From Rhizopus sp. PT2906 (Eukaryota; Mucoromycota; Mucoromycetes; Mucorales; Rhizopodaceae): a DNA stretch of 64,000 nt. A program made the translations under genes and the position numbers. The first letter of the stretch is position 1. Every line of letters begins with the position of its first letter. The notes beneath the pieces are model-generated. The model was not told where the DNA came from. It saw only the letters and a program-made list of their open reading frames with translations, and did no database searches. Location: contig JAMYHX010000164.1 of NCBI GenBank assembly GCA_025529335.1, positions 1 to 64,000 on the forward strand, read 5' to 3'. Positions 1-11,854 of the stretch are shown here, in pieces.

Positions 1-70
1 GATAGACCCTTTCAACGCAGAAAAAACAAAATTTTCCGTGCCATAAAAGGAAAAACTCTGCATATTAAAT

Positions 71-103
<33 letters not shown>

Positions 104-875
104 GAAAGCATGGCTTTCTAGCACTTTCTGAGCTGTCAACAGATAGTCCAAACGATACGATCGATGATGAAACAGTCCTTTTTATTTCTCTCGCCTGTAT
201 CTGGAGATCTCTCATTGTGTGTGTGCGTTTCGCAGGATAGAGTTCTTTCCCTGCCAAAGTGCCACGGCAAGTTCGAATAGATGTTTACAAGCACATCGCT
301 ATGTTTGACTATATAGACTAGTTTTTCACTCTATATGATTTATTTTATTTTGTGTATATATTTTAGGTGGTTTAATACTGAAACATGCATATACAACTAT
401 ATCAATGTGATAGTGGAAATATGAAGTAATCAAATAAAGATGCAATTCATTATATTGCATTATATGTGAGTTCAAGAAGGCTGAGTATAATGTGTGAAAG
501 AGAAGGCTAAAAGTTGTGACAAAGATGAAGTTAATGTAACATGTGTATTACTTTACAAGACTAAATATTGTCAACATCTAGTGAACTGTATTAATATGAC
601 GCGCCATCAACTAGTATCCATTAAATCCATTCTCATTAATTCCACTGTGGATTGGATTCTTGTGGGCTTCTCAGTGTTAAGTTGAACAACTAGCGTAATA
701 AGGGTGTAATGGCATCCATTGACATTGGTATAGTTCTGATATTGTGCGCAACTTCAATATAATAGTTCAAAGTGATTTAGAAAAAAAAAGCATTTTTCAA
801 TACAAATAAAAAAACATACTCATTTGTTAAAGATTATTCTCAAAAGCCAATGGTTTGCACCAAAGAAAACCTAAA
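1..875. other. Intergenic, no gene recognised
   Basis: AT-rich spacer with a run of about 30 T at 73-102. Open frames here are short and contain homopolymer-encoded lysine or phenylalanine runs. I see no splice-linked coding exon. Confidence 0.6.
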
Positions 876-1464
876 AGAGAAGAAGAAGAAAAAGGTCAGC
901 AACGATGCCAAAAGACTTTTAAAGGTTCTGATTGATGCTGTGACGGCATTCTTCAGGTCAACTATTGACCATCAGAACAAGGGACTAGGCATCCATAAAA
1001 ACCACCAAATACCAAGTAGCCTGCAAAGACCTGCAGTAGCAGATGTACCGTTGGGGTATGCATTAGCTGAACCTTATCAGTTGTGCAACTCGCTTATTTA
1101 CCCTTTTACGTCAGCCAGACGGCAGGAAGCAGCATCAACGATCTGTCACAGCTGTGATCTCAGATAGCTACAACTAACTATTATCCCCCTGTAAAGATTC
1201 CAGTCAAATGTCTATAACTCTCCTTTTGGCTGCCTGAAAGCCCTCCAGTTGAGTGATGAAACGAACGACCGTTGTCAGTCCAGGACATGTATTGAGCATC
1301 ATAGAAAGAGATTGTATAGAAATCCTTGAACACACAACCATCGCCTTGCTGAGTCAGTTTATAAAAAAAAAAACTTACCTTGACCAAAGAGAACAACCAA
1401 AAAAGGTAAAAGAAAATAAAGAGAAAAGAAAATAAAGAGAAAAGAAAATAAAGAGAAAAGAAAA

Positions 1465-1495
<31 letters not shown>

Positions 1496-1665
1496 AAGAG
1501 ATGAAAGCAAATTTCTCTCTTTTTATACCCTTTTCTTAGTTGTGTGAAGTTTTGCTCCTACAAGAAAATAAGGTTTACACTCACACTTTTGTTTATCTCT
1601 AAAGTGTTTCATGACTGTTTGCCTATCTTTTTTACACTTTTCTATTCATTCAAATTATCATTTGA

Positions 1666-1703
<38 letters not shown>

Positions 1704-1802
1704 TAATGGAGTTGCACACCTCTCTTTTCTACATAGTAAAAAGACTAAAAGGCAATAACTCAAATGCATCCATTGTTTATATCGCGCGTGCTTGGGCTTA
1801 TT
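876..1802 (+). repeat. ~925 bp direct repeat, copy 1
   Basis: The segment starting with a GAGAAGAAGAA stretch followed by GGTCAGCAAC and ending in CTTGGGCTTATT recurs nearly base for base at 14147-15072 in the same orientation. It contains a purine-rich AAAGAGAGAG microsatellite (~1420-1500) and a (TA)n(TG)n tract (~1668-1702). Differences seen between copies are a GAA-unit change at the left edge, one TA and one TG unit, and scattered single bases (for example AACGATGCC versus AACAATGCC, GCGCGTG versus GCGCATG). No terminal inverted repeat, target-site duplication or convincing coding frame was found, so its class is unknown. It ends exactly where LINE-like coding sequence begins. Confidence 0.85.
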
Positions 1803-2650
1803 AGACTACACCCAGCTGTACTCACCTGATCCAGTAAGTAAACTAGCTCTAGACCAACTTCTGGCTCACCTACCAGAGTTCTTGTGCCTTACGGAAGATC
1901 AGTACGATGCTCTGTCCATCTTAGTAGTCATATAAGAAATTATCCAGCATAACTAGCGGTTGCCCAAGCAGAGCAGCGCAGGGAGCAACGGTCTGCCTTA
2001 TGAATTCTAAACTTACTAATGTCGCGCTCATTATTCCACCCGATTATACACAAAGTTTATAATGACGCACTTCAACGTAGCCTTTTTCCATCGCCTTGGA
2101 ATGAATCCATTATGGCTCTCCTCCCTAAAAAGGATGATCTCCCTCAATTGAGGAACTATCTTCCAATCACCTTAGTTAATACAGATATTAGGGCGTTTGC
2201 AAGGATTATTAGTAGTAGGTTTATGAAAGTCTGTAAGAATATTATCAATCAGCATCAATTTGGGATCATTCCTGGCTGTTATATTGCTGAAAATGATATG
2301 ATAACCAAATCATTATGGAAAATGCTCATTCCTCTAGGCACACTCACAGAACAGCTCTTGCTTTAGTCCTTGACCAGGAACAGCTTATGACCGGGTCAAT
2401 CTGGATTACCTTTGTCAAGTTCTCCAAGCCTTGAGCTTTCCCCGTTCAGTCGTGAGCTCTGTTATTGCTATGATTGCCAACAGCCTGATTAAAATAGTTG
2501 TCAATGGAGCCTTCTCTGGCACAATTCCAAAGAAACGAGATCTCAAACAAGGAGATCCGTTGCCACCTGTTTTATACAACCTAGTATTAGAGCCTTTTCT
2601 ATAATCTCTAGACCAAGGCGAAAAGTCTATTGGTTATACTCTTGCAGGTA
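1803..2650 (+). pseudogene. Decayed non-LTR (LINE) reverse transcriptase fragment
   Basis: Translated in several frames this stretch gives typical LINE RT pieces in order: YTQLYSPDPVSKLALDQLL, then LPYEF, VYNDALQRSLFPSPWNES, ALLPKKDDLPQLRNYLPITL and FARIISSRFMKV, and after frame changes AYDRVNLDYLCQVLQ and KKRDLKQGDPLPPVLYNL. These match the palm region of L1-type reverse transcriptases: the LLPKKxDxxxLxNYxPIxL finger motif, AYDRV and QGDPLPP. Several frameshifts and stops break it (stop at 2364-2366 and again after LVLEPFL). No YxDD-containing block, endonuclease or tail was recognised, so this is a truncated dead copy. The 5' edge abuts the direct repeat. Confidence 0.8.
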
Positions 2651-3372
2651 CGTTTGAATTTTTTTTTTTATCTTCTCAAAAGAAAGTACCCAATGTACCC
2701 CCGACATGATCAAAGCGAACATGGCGTTCCACTGACGAAATCAGAGACGTTCAAGACAACGCGTCCTATCTTCGTTTGCATTTTAGTCAGTTATTACTCG
2801 TTCTTTTAAGTTCTACCGAGTGTAAAAGTTTACGATCTTTACACTAATCGCAGCACTATGCAGATTTGAAGTTTTATACAAAACAAAAAAGAAAGAGAGA
2901 AAAAACGGATTTATGCACAATGATGCATATTTATACACATATTTATTCAAGCTCCTACAGGAAGAACCCCTTTTTCAGGAACTGGAACTCTATAGAATAT
3001 GAAAGAAGGTTTGCATATGGTATCCTTAATGTAAGCTATACACTCTTTCCGGAAAGTAAATTCGCCTGTGATCGAAAATAAATACACCCATGGTGAGAAC
3101 AAAATTCATGTTGCATGAAATGTAAATTCGTCGTCGCCAAGAATATTTTCGTAATATTAACAGGTGGGCTGTCTTGGAGTTGAAATTAACTTAATATTAG
3201 AAATAGCCCTCTTTAGTCTGTTTGTAAAAGTTTAAATTCTTTATTCAGTCTTTCCATGAAATTAGAAGAACATGTAGTCATATTTGACAATGCATATTCT
3301 TGAATAATCACAATATAGATTGCTCCTATTTGATAAGATTTCTTTGTTCCAGGCACCCGAACCTGAAACTTG

Positions 3373-3415
<43 letters not shown>

Positions 3416-4773
3416 TAAAAACTCACATTAATTGAGTCCTTTTTTTGCTTCTTTACAGCAGTTATCAAGTATCCCTCTGAGTGTTCAAAGATTCGCCAAT
3501 CAAAACTAGCCTGTCCTCATGGTCCTTGCTCTAGCTCGCTTGTCCCGCCCTCTTTGCTCTCTGGCGTGTATATCTGGAACGTACTCCCAATTGCTTCTTC
3601 TTGTGCTCTGGGTTCTCTCTGTCCTCCGTTCCTTTTTTTTTTTTTATTTTGTTTAAACTATCCTGGGTAGTTATCGCTACCCCCCCAGAATGCACTTCGG
3701 TGGTAAGTAAAACTAATATTAGGATATGTGCTCTAATACAAACATACTTTTTCTCTCTTTTTCTACATATACCCATTATCTCTCTCTCTCTCTCTCTTTT
3801 GACATGATGTCGTTTTATTCAAACATATTTTTCTTTGTCGTCTTTTTACGCAAATAATTTTTTTATTTTATGACAATATTTTATAAAATTAATGTCAATA
3901 ATTAATAAAAATACAGTACTTGACCAGCTTATCTTTTGTGTTCATTTATCCGTACCACCAAACATCTCTTCCAAAAAGCTGACATAATAAACAGTTACTC
4001 AAACCTCCTTTTCTCTTAACAGAAGAGCTAATGCCAGTTGCTTTTCTATGTATGTATTTCCTTCAGATGATATTAGGGCACTCCTCATACTGCTTCACCC
4101 ATAATGCAAATATATATCCGACTGTTTTCCTACACACAGTCGATGTGCTCATCTATTTTTCAACCTTTAGTAAAAATAAAAACTTGGTTCCTGTTCTGAA
4201 AAGTTTGTCGAGTACAAGTGCCACTTTTTCTCATTAAATTGTAATGTGGTTTAAAGCCATTCCCTCCTTGTTCATCTATAAATAAAGTTGTGCTCATGTT
4301 AAGCTATGTTATCACCTTACCAAAGAAGAACAAGATAACCCTGTCACCTTATAAACCTTTTTTAATAAATGTAACAAAGATGGAAACCATGCGTTTGAGG
4401 CACAGACTTTAGTGTTACTTGTTCCCTTATAAAAGTATATTTAAGAATAAAGAAATTTCTTATTACTAAAAATAGCTCTATTTCTTTCTTTCTTTCTTCA
4501 AGCGGCGTTTATTCTTTATGCATTCAATAACAAACCTGCAACAAGAAAAGGAGATGAACCTAGATTTACACAGACATAACAACAACTCTGCTTTTTTTTG
4601 ACGTCACATCAAAGGGACAATGATGGATCTTGAGCCGTGTTACTTTCTTGTCACGGGTTATTTTAACCAAGGTAAAAAAAACTTGTAATTGTTTGATTAA
4701 AACTCAATTTTCCTTTTCTTTTTTCCCTTTTCTCTCTCTCTTTTTTATATTTATAAACGATTGTGGCCAACAA
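2651..4773. other. Intergenic, A/T tracts, no gene recognised
   Basis: About 2.1 kb without a convincing gene. It holds a 35 nt A run (3378-3412), CT repeats near 3780-3798 and CTTT repeats near 4483-4497. The last ~150 bp are pyrimidine-rich and precede the transportin start codon, so promoter or leader sequence is expected there. Open frames of 60-80 codons are present but resemble no family I know. Confidence 0.5.
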
Positions 4774-7700
4774 ATGGCATGGCAACCAGATCAACAAGGA
4801 TTAAGAGAATTAACATATTTATTAAGAGAAGCAGCTAATCCCAATGGTCGTGATCAAGGGCTTATAAGCCAGGTATATGCTTATAATATTTTTATATGTT
4901 TTGTTCTTATTTTTATATCAAAGAGACTGCAACTATTTAATGAATATCCAGATTATAATGCTTATCTTATATACATACTTACCAAAGCAACAAACGAGGA
5001 TATCAATACGAGACGAGTTGCCGGTTTACAGCTTAAAAACAATATCAAGAACAACTTCAATTCGATCCCCATGTTTACTCTTAATTATGTCAAGCAGACC
5101 TGTATCGAAGCGTTAGCGCATCCAGAAGTCGTCATCGTAAAGACATTATCCTCTGTGGTATCTTCGATCGTAAGCAGAGGACAAGTACATAATTGGTTAG
5201 ACGTATTATCCTTTTTGATTCATCAGTTGAACAGCAACAACAAATTGGCCATAGAGGTAAACTAACTTGTCTATTTGAGAATGAAACTAACGTACACTTA
5301 GACCGCACTCAATACATTAGTCATGATTTGTGAAGATACAGCAATAGAATTAGACGAAGAGATGCACGGGATTCGGCCACTCAGCTTTATGCTTCCTAAA
5401 TTTATCGAATTTATTTCGAGTGCTGAGCCACGCTGGCGAGTTCAGGCAATCAATGCGACTAGTCAGTTTGTTCTTTTAAAGTCACCTTCGTTTGTAGAAC
5501 AATTTGATGCCATTCTGACGGCACTGTACGCTAGAACAACTGATTCAGACCATCGTGTGCGACGTGAGCTGGGGAGGATTCTTGCCATCTTGTGGGAGGC
5601 CTTTCCAGACAAGCTACAACCTTATTTATATCCTACTATTGAATACATGATCCAAGCCACTATGGATCAAGATGAAGAAGTTGCTCTTGGTGCTTGTGAT
5701 TTCTGGGTCCAGTATGCTCAAGTGGATCGATATCATGACGAACTTGTCCCTTACCTGACTCGTCTCGTCAATTGCTTGCTTCGACTCATGGTCTATTCTG
5801 AAAAGGACTTACTCGATTTATCTGATGAACCCATGCACACTCCATTTATAGAAGAAGACAGTGATCAAGCGATAAGACCTAGATATTATCGTCCAAAAAA
5901 TCCAATTGAGTCACCTGAACCAGTAGATCATCCACAAAATTACAGTGATTCAGAGTCTGAATTTGATTCGGATGAACACCATATCACAGATGACGATGAA
6001 CATGACGATGACCGAGACGAATTCGATGATTTTGACGATGACGAATTTTATTCTCAAGTTTCTCTTCGACAATCCAGTGCCGCCGCATTAGATGTGTTAT
6101 CCGTCACCTACAAATCAGACATCGCTTCTGTTCTTTTAGACCAATTACTTCATCACACCCTTCATGACTCAAACTGGCTTATTCGTGAAAGTGGTATATT
6201 AGCATTAGGTGCAGCAGCAGAAGGTTAGTCTTTTTAATGAAAAATCTGTATTTGTTCTAATTCAATAATTAGGTGGTATTGAAGTCATCAGTCGATATCT
6301 ACATCAGCTGATTCCCTACCTTTTGAACTCGATGCAAGACCCTCAAGTAAAAATCACAGTGTTGACACTATTGTGTATATACAAATGCCCATAAGATCTA
6401 AACATCATCTTTATTATACTAGCCTCTTATTCGTTCCATCTCCTGCTGGGCAACAAGTCGATTTTCAAAATGGCTAATGCATCAGTACGACACGAACGAA
6501 CAAGGTCGCCAACTCTATTTTGAGTCTGTGCTCTATGCCTTACTTCACACTCTTTTAGATACCAATAAGCGCGTACAAGAATCAGCCTGCACTGCATTCA
6601 CTATTTTGGAAGAAAATGCCTCGAATCGACTGAGACCTTACATATACTCTATTCTTACTCACACTAATAAAGCATTTACACTCTATCGTCGTAAAAATAG
6701 ACTTATTCTGTACGATGTGCTTGGCACATTAGCTGACTCGGTGGGCCATGCGCTAAATAATCCTACTTATATCGGTCTATTGATGCCTCCTCTGATCACA
6801 AAGTGGAACGAATTAGCAGATAATGACACGGATCTATTTCCTTTATTAGAGGTAAGTTTATGTCACATCAAAAAAAAAAAATAGCTAATCTATTGTTACA
6901 AAGTGCCTCTCCAATATAACAGCTGCCCTCGGTTCAGGATTTAAACCGTTTGTGGAACCAGTTCTATCAAGATGTGTTCAACTCATCTCTTCTACTTTAC
7001 AACAACAAGCCTACGCTGATGAATACCCGGATAAGATAAGTCCACCGAACGTAGAATTCTTGATTGCCGCGCTTGATCTTTTATCTGGTATCGTCCAAGG
7101 ACTGGGGTCCAATATTCAACCATTAATTGCCAATACAAATCCACCTTTGTTATCTCTCTTGAGAACTTGCATTCATGTAAGTTTTTATTTTAGTTCATGG
7201 GTATCCATACCAACTAGACATTTCTATTAGGATCCTGTTTCTGAAGTACTTCAGTCGACATTTGCACTCATAGGCGATATTGCTATTGCTTGCTTCAACT
7301 TGCTGGAACCATTTATTCCTGACATCATGGTAAAGCTTATTCAAGTACTCAAGAGCCCAGAATATATTATCTCTGTTGTTTCTGTGTACAACAATGCGCT
7401 TTGGGCAATTGGTGAAATTGTTATGAGATGGAAGTCCAAGACGATGTATTATATTCCTGCATTGATAGACGTATTGGTACCTCTACTGAAACATGCCCAT
7501 GCTCCACCTTCTGTGCATGAAAATTCTATGGTTGCGCTGGGAAGATTAGGATTGGCTTGTCCTGAAAACGTAGCACCTCACTTGAGGAAATTTATTAAAC
7601 CATGGCTGAAAAAGTCTCTATCGGTCCGAGAAGGTGACGAAAAGGATAGTGCTTTCCGAGGCTTGTGTGCGATGATAAGGATAAACGTAAATGACGCACA

Positions 7701-8010
7701 AGAGGTATATATATATATAGACTATTATTTTAAACGACTCTTCATTGATAATCTCTTGCATTTAGGAACTTTATTTACTCTTGGTCTCCATTTCTACTTG
7801 GAAATCACCTTCATCCTTATTATCAAAGGATTTACACGATGTAAGCTATTTCGTATATATATATATATCCATTCTTTTTACTTATAAATATAGGTGGTGG
7901 AAGGATTTTATCAAATGACAAGTCAAGATGAATGGAACTATACGTTCTCTTCACTCAACAAAGAAGAACAAGCCTACATTCAATCCATTCTAGGGAAAAA
8001 CCATACTTAA
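4774..8010 (+). CDS. Transportin-1 / karyopherin beta-2 (Kap104-like) nuclear import receptor
   Basis: Importin-beta superfamily receptor that carries PY-NLS cargo (for example hnRNP-type RNA-binding proteins) through nuclear pores and releases it on RanGTP. Nine exons: 4774-4872, 4924-5256, 5302-6223, 6273-6346, 6423-6851, 6904-7176, 7231-7704, 7766-7840, 7894-8010. All frames close, giving 931 aa, close to human TNPO1 (~890-898). Colinear landmarks include the N-terminal WQPDQQGLRELTYLLREA, the segment LFNEYPDYNAYLIYILTKA, IRPRYYRP before an Asp/Glu-rich insert around residues 340-380 (the acidic loop that senses Ran), and SAAALDVLSVTY. It is built of HEAT repeats throughout. Introns are 45-76 nt with GT-AG ends. 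The first ATG after the pyrimidine-rich leader at 4774 was chosen because its protein aligns with transportins from residue 2 onward. Confidence 0.93.
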
Positions 8011-8211
8011 TCTCTTTCTCTCTTTCTCTCTCTCTATTTTTTATGTATCCTTTTGTTTGTAAGTGGAGTAGCCACAGTGTTAATAGAATAAAATAGAGTC
8101 ATTCACACAAGAGATGCTTATGTAATACACTCACATCTCACCTGTCTTTAAATTATTCATGAAACATTTTCATTTCTTTTTTTTTGATCTCTCTCTCACA
8201 CACGCACACAA

Positions 8212-9003
8212 ATGTCAAACGAGAATGAAAAGTCCTTGAATCTAAAAGGATCAACTTGGCCACCTGATTATAGCCAATATAAAGGTTATTTGTTATTATT
8301 TATACAAGTGTAAAGCATTCTAATTGAATGCTCAAATCTAGATCTATCCGATGATGCACTTGGTCAAATAGTAGAAAACGAAGCACAAAACACACAGGCA
8401 CCAGAAGCATACAAAGCACTCTTTGGTCGATTGCTAACCTATTGCCGGTCAATCACAGAAAGCAACAACAGATACCAACAACAGATACATCAGCTGAATA
8501 CCAAGTGCGAAAATTATCTACGATACATTGAAGCAGCCCGCGAGAATTTTGAGAATGTGAGCGAGCTTTATAAAGAAGAGCATATTCGTGTATTGAACAT
8601 GAAAGAAGACAATCTCGAATTACGGTTACAAATTGAAACATACAAGAACGAGCTCAAGCAAGCAGCACAGCAATTATTCGAGGCTCAAAAGGCAAGAGAA
8701 GAAGTTATTCAGGAACATGAGCGTTACAAAGAACTCGCTGGTAGAAATGCAGAGAAGCAAGGTTTGGGAAGAAAAAATTTGGAAGAAACTCTGGTAGAAA
8801 AGGAACAACAGATAGAAGAGCTTCAAAAGGCGGTAGCGCAGTTGCAGAATCTTTTGAGTTCGAAGGAAGTCGAAATTAGGGAATTAAATACTAGAAACAA
8901 GGCTATCAGTATTGTTTTAGAAGGCACAAGGCATTTACAACAACAACAACAACAACAACAGCAACAACAGCAACAACAGCAGAATCATTTGAACTTTTCC
9001 TAA
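8212..9003 (+). CDS. Coiled-coil protein with C-terminal poly-Q, function unknown
   Basis: Two exons (8212-8284, 8342-9003) give 244 aa starting MSNENEKSLNLKG. From about residue 50 to 225 the protein is a nearly continuous charged coiled coil rich in Glu, Lys, Gln and Leu. It then has a run of about 15 Gln encoded by CAA/CAG and a short tail, NHLNFS. No catalytic or named domain is visible; it could be a scaffold or tethering subunit. It lies ~200 bp downstream of transportin on the same strand. The intron is 57 nt with GT-AG ends. The poly-Q length is likely variable between strains. Confidence 0.7.
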
Positions 9004-9059
9004 TATTCATATACAAGCATAAAAATATATACTTTTAATAATACAAAAAATGCATTTTT

Positions 9060-9578
9060 TTATTCGCCAATATCAAACTCTTTGAGCTCTTCTTCTTCTT
9101 CTTTTGTCACCTCAAACTTCTTTCCTCCCAACATTTGTCTTAGCCGTGACGTCTTTCTGGGTACTATAAGTTGCATTGTATCTGAAAACTCTTTAAACTA
9201 TATCAAGGTTTAATATGGCAAACATGAATATATCTATATACTATTTACACTATGAACGTCAAGCCACCAACTGACAGTTTTGGCAATTATTCCAGCTCCT
9301 GTAAAGGCAAGTAAAGTGCCCAGGCCCAATGTCTTGAAGGCAAACATGGTAGCTTCCTTTTTTGCAATTGCCAATTCTTCTGGTGTCAACTTGGGAGGAA
9401 TGAATCGATGAGGTATATGCTTGATGCCTTCTTTAATCTCTGTTTCTATTCTTTGATTCTGCTTTTTCTTTGTATGCCAAATAGCACCCAAGAGGCCAGC
9501 TCCAAAAGCGCCTGCTGCACCTGTCAACAGGGTAATGATCGGTGGTTGTGTTGACAGATCTTGGTCTTTCTTTGTCAT
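9060..9578 (-). CDS. TMEM242-like mitochondrial inner-membrane protein
   Basis: Two exons (9578-9249, 9197-9060; 51 nt intron) encode 155 aa. There are two hydrophobic helices: LLTGAAGAFGAGLLGAI near residues 20-36 and TLGLGTLLAFTGAGIIAKTV near 80-100. The second is followed by the WWLDVHSFKEF segment, which parallels human TMEM242 (LGVHSMNDF) and spans the splice junction. In animals TMEM242 helps assemble the ATP synthase c-ring together with TMEM70; that role is inferred here from similarity only. The ATG at 9578 is used because the in-frame extension upstream has no ATG. The C-terminal exon is charged and ends KEFDIGE. Confidence 0.7.
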
Positions 9579-9733
9579 TTTAATAAGAGAGAGAAATGGG
9601 GAAATGACCAAGCCCTTGCCATTTTAATGGGAGTTTTAATTTTATTTTTTATATTGACAACATTACACACATGGTAGATTCTTTCGCATATTTATTCAAA
9701 CAGTCCTACATAGTTTCACATCAAAAGCTTTCT

Positions 9734-11676
9734 TTACAATCTTTCAAGATTCAATTCAAACTGTCTTATCGCATTCTTTACAATATCTTCAAAATCGGTT
9801 TCTTCTCCTAATAAATTCGCTCTCACTCGTTCAGGAACTATTGGCTCTGGATCTTCTTCAATCTGTTCAGCTTCGACACTTGTATCTTCCATAGTCTGTG
9901 CTGAATTAGAAGGTTGTGCACATGCTGGATGGTCTACTGATTCATGAGGAATCGTACGTTCTGCATTGGATGGCTGACCCACTCTTAAATCATCCACGGA
10001 CTGTGCCTTTTCAGAATTCATGCTTTCTTGTTGTGCTCGATACTGCTGTAGTTCCAACTCTTGTAGCCGCTTCTCACGTTGCAATTCAAGCAATTGCTGC
10101 CTTTGTTGATGCATCTCTCGTTGATGCTGTATGTATTGTTTTTCTTGTTGTCGCTGTTGTTCCAACTCTTGTAGTTCTCTCTCACGTTGTAATCGCCTCA
10201 CCTGCTCTGCTTGTTGCATCTCTCGTTGACTCTGCATTTGCTCTTGCTGTTGTTGTTGCTGCAGTCTGATTCTAGGATCCCGACTCATGCTACTCTGTCT
10301 AGGATCTGCAGGTCTTTGCTGACTTGATCTTGGGTTACGTGGAGGGGAAGACGGTGCCTTTTTGGAAGGATCATTAGGAAATAGAATATATCACGATTAC
10401 AGCAACAGCCTACCCTTGATCTCTTTATATCGCGCTCCTGGTACTTGGAACTCGTGTGGTCGGATGAGTAGGTTCTCTTTGCTGAATCAGTATGTGAATA
10501 TGAATGACCACTTGATAAGCGAGGTGAACTAGCAAGTGAAGATAGATTGCTGCCACTATTTCTTGTCGATTCCAAATATTCTAATAATCGCCTATTCTGA
10601 TCAAAGGCCTGAAAACGATAGTGTTTTTCCCTGCCATCCACAAACCAACGCAAAAGAGTCTCTGTTACCACAGAATTCCATTGAGAGACAACCTTGACCA
10701 GGTTGTAAAGGTTCTTCCTTGTGAACACTTGTTTATAAATAAGCGGTGGCATGTCTCTGAGAGCGGTGTGAGGTAGTAATGTACGAGAATGTTTTCGTAA
10801 CAGTTCCTGAACGTTGTATAGTCTTATTTCAGGTGATCCTACACAGGCGAGTTGAACAACTCTGACTGGACGCTCATTGAATAGTTTGGGAAAGTAAGCG
10901 TCCGTATCGACTGGCACCTCAACAAGTAGAACCAAGTCGATGGTATATCCGGGATTCTAAAAGTAAACATGTGTTCATTAACAACAACAATACGTGTACG
11001 ACATTAAGGTAGTTACTGGTATATCTCGTTGCTTTTGTTGGACTTGTCTTCTGCTATGACAGAAAACAAGACCATGGGCATCGTTGGAGAAGCCTCTGCA
11101 TCGTAGTTTTGTAATTTTGAAACCTCGACCTTTGATCGCATTGACGAGAATTTTTTCTGATGTTTTATTACTGCACATAATGGCGATTTCGACATCTTCC
11201 TAATGATTATGTGAGCATAACGGCGATCTACAGACATGCATAATTCTACTTGCCCTTATCGTTTGTATCTCTTTAAAGAACCGAATAAGGAACTTGAGTT
11301 TGCTATGTTCTTCTAGTTCAGATGCGCTAACGCTTCCCACATTATCTAAAGCTTCTGCAACAGATGGATGCATAAAGCAACCAAGCGCAGTCCATATTCT
11401 CTCATCCTGAACATTTGGTTTCATCATGAATTTTTCAAAAGCGGCTATTTCACTGGGTAATACTGAGAGGGGCAGACAACCTGTTGGGATATCTTCTAAA
11501 TTAATGGTTGCAGTCATATCTTGTTGTTCCATGTGTTGATTTGACGATACAGCACATGCTGAATTTTCTTTTGACAGTTTTTTAAATTCCTCAGCATAAA
11601 AGGTTCTTGTGCTCTCATTGTCAACACCTCTTGGATCCAAGTTTGGAGCTATTTTCTTGATAGAAATCTCTCCCAT
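9734..11676 (-). CDS. Q-rich protein with Hda2/3-like degenerate helicase fold (tentative)
   Basis: Four exons (11676-11254, 11199-11017, 10956-10414, 10357-9734) give 590 aa. The first intron is GC-AG (donor AGG|GCAAGT, 54 nt); the others are GT-AG. Residues ~70-290 look like the C-terminal half of an SNF2-type helicase without catalytic motifs: LPSEIAAFEKF, then HSKLKFLIRFFKEI, VEIAIMCSNKTSEKILVNAI, a strand LVFCHSRRQV, then TIDLVLLVEVPVDTDAYFP and VRVVQLACVGSPEIRL. This pattern recalls the HDA1-complex subunits Hda2/Hda3, but the match is from memory of fold order, not alignment. The C-terminal ~200 residues are Gln/Arg/Glu-rich coiled coil with DPR-containing stretches and a short acidic end. 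If the guess is wrong, this is an uncharacterised protein. Confidence 0.5.
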
Positions 11677-11854
11677 AGTTTCAACACACAAAGAAAGGGA
11701 GAAAAAGAAAGAATAAAGAAAGGCTTGCTCCTCCCTTTTTTTTGAAAGTCAACGTCTAATTTCTTTGTTCCAAACTGGCTCCTTAGTGAATATCGCAATG
11801 TAGACCAACATATATCAATGAAACTAAAACCCAATGTATTTATCAGTGTCTTTT

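Noticed and set aside
1181..1510. Minus-strand frame with long Ser/Leu and Phe runs in the direct repeat
   Set aside because: It is a translation of the AAAGAGAGAG microsatellite and recurs identically in copy 2 with no coding signature.
4623..4672. Upstream transportin exon starting ATGGATCTTGAG with a GTAAAA donor
   Set aside because: No AG acceptor lies between it and the conserved MAWQPDQQGL start, so it cannot be spliced in frame.
10985..11178. Alternative frames overlapping the Hda2/3-like second exon
   Set aside because: Only the frame starting EDVEIAIMC joins both neighbours in phase; the others are shadows.
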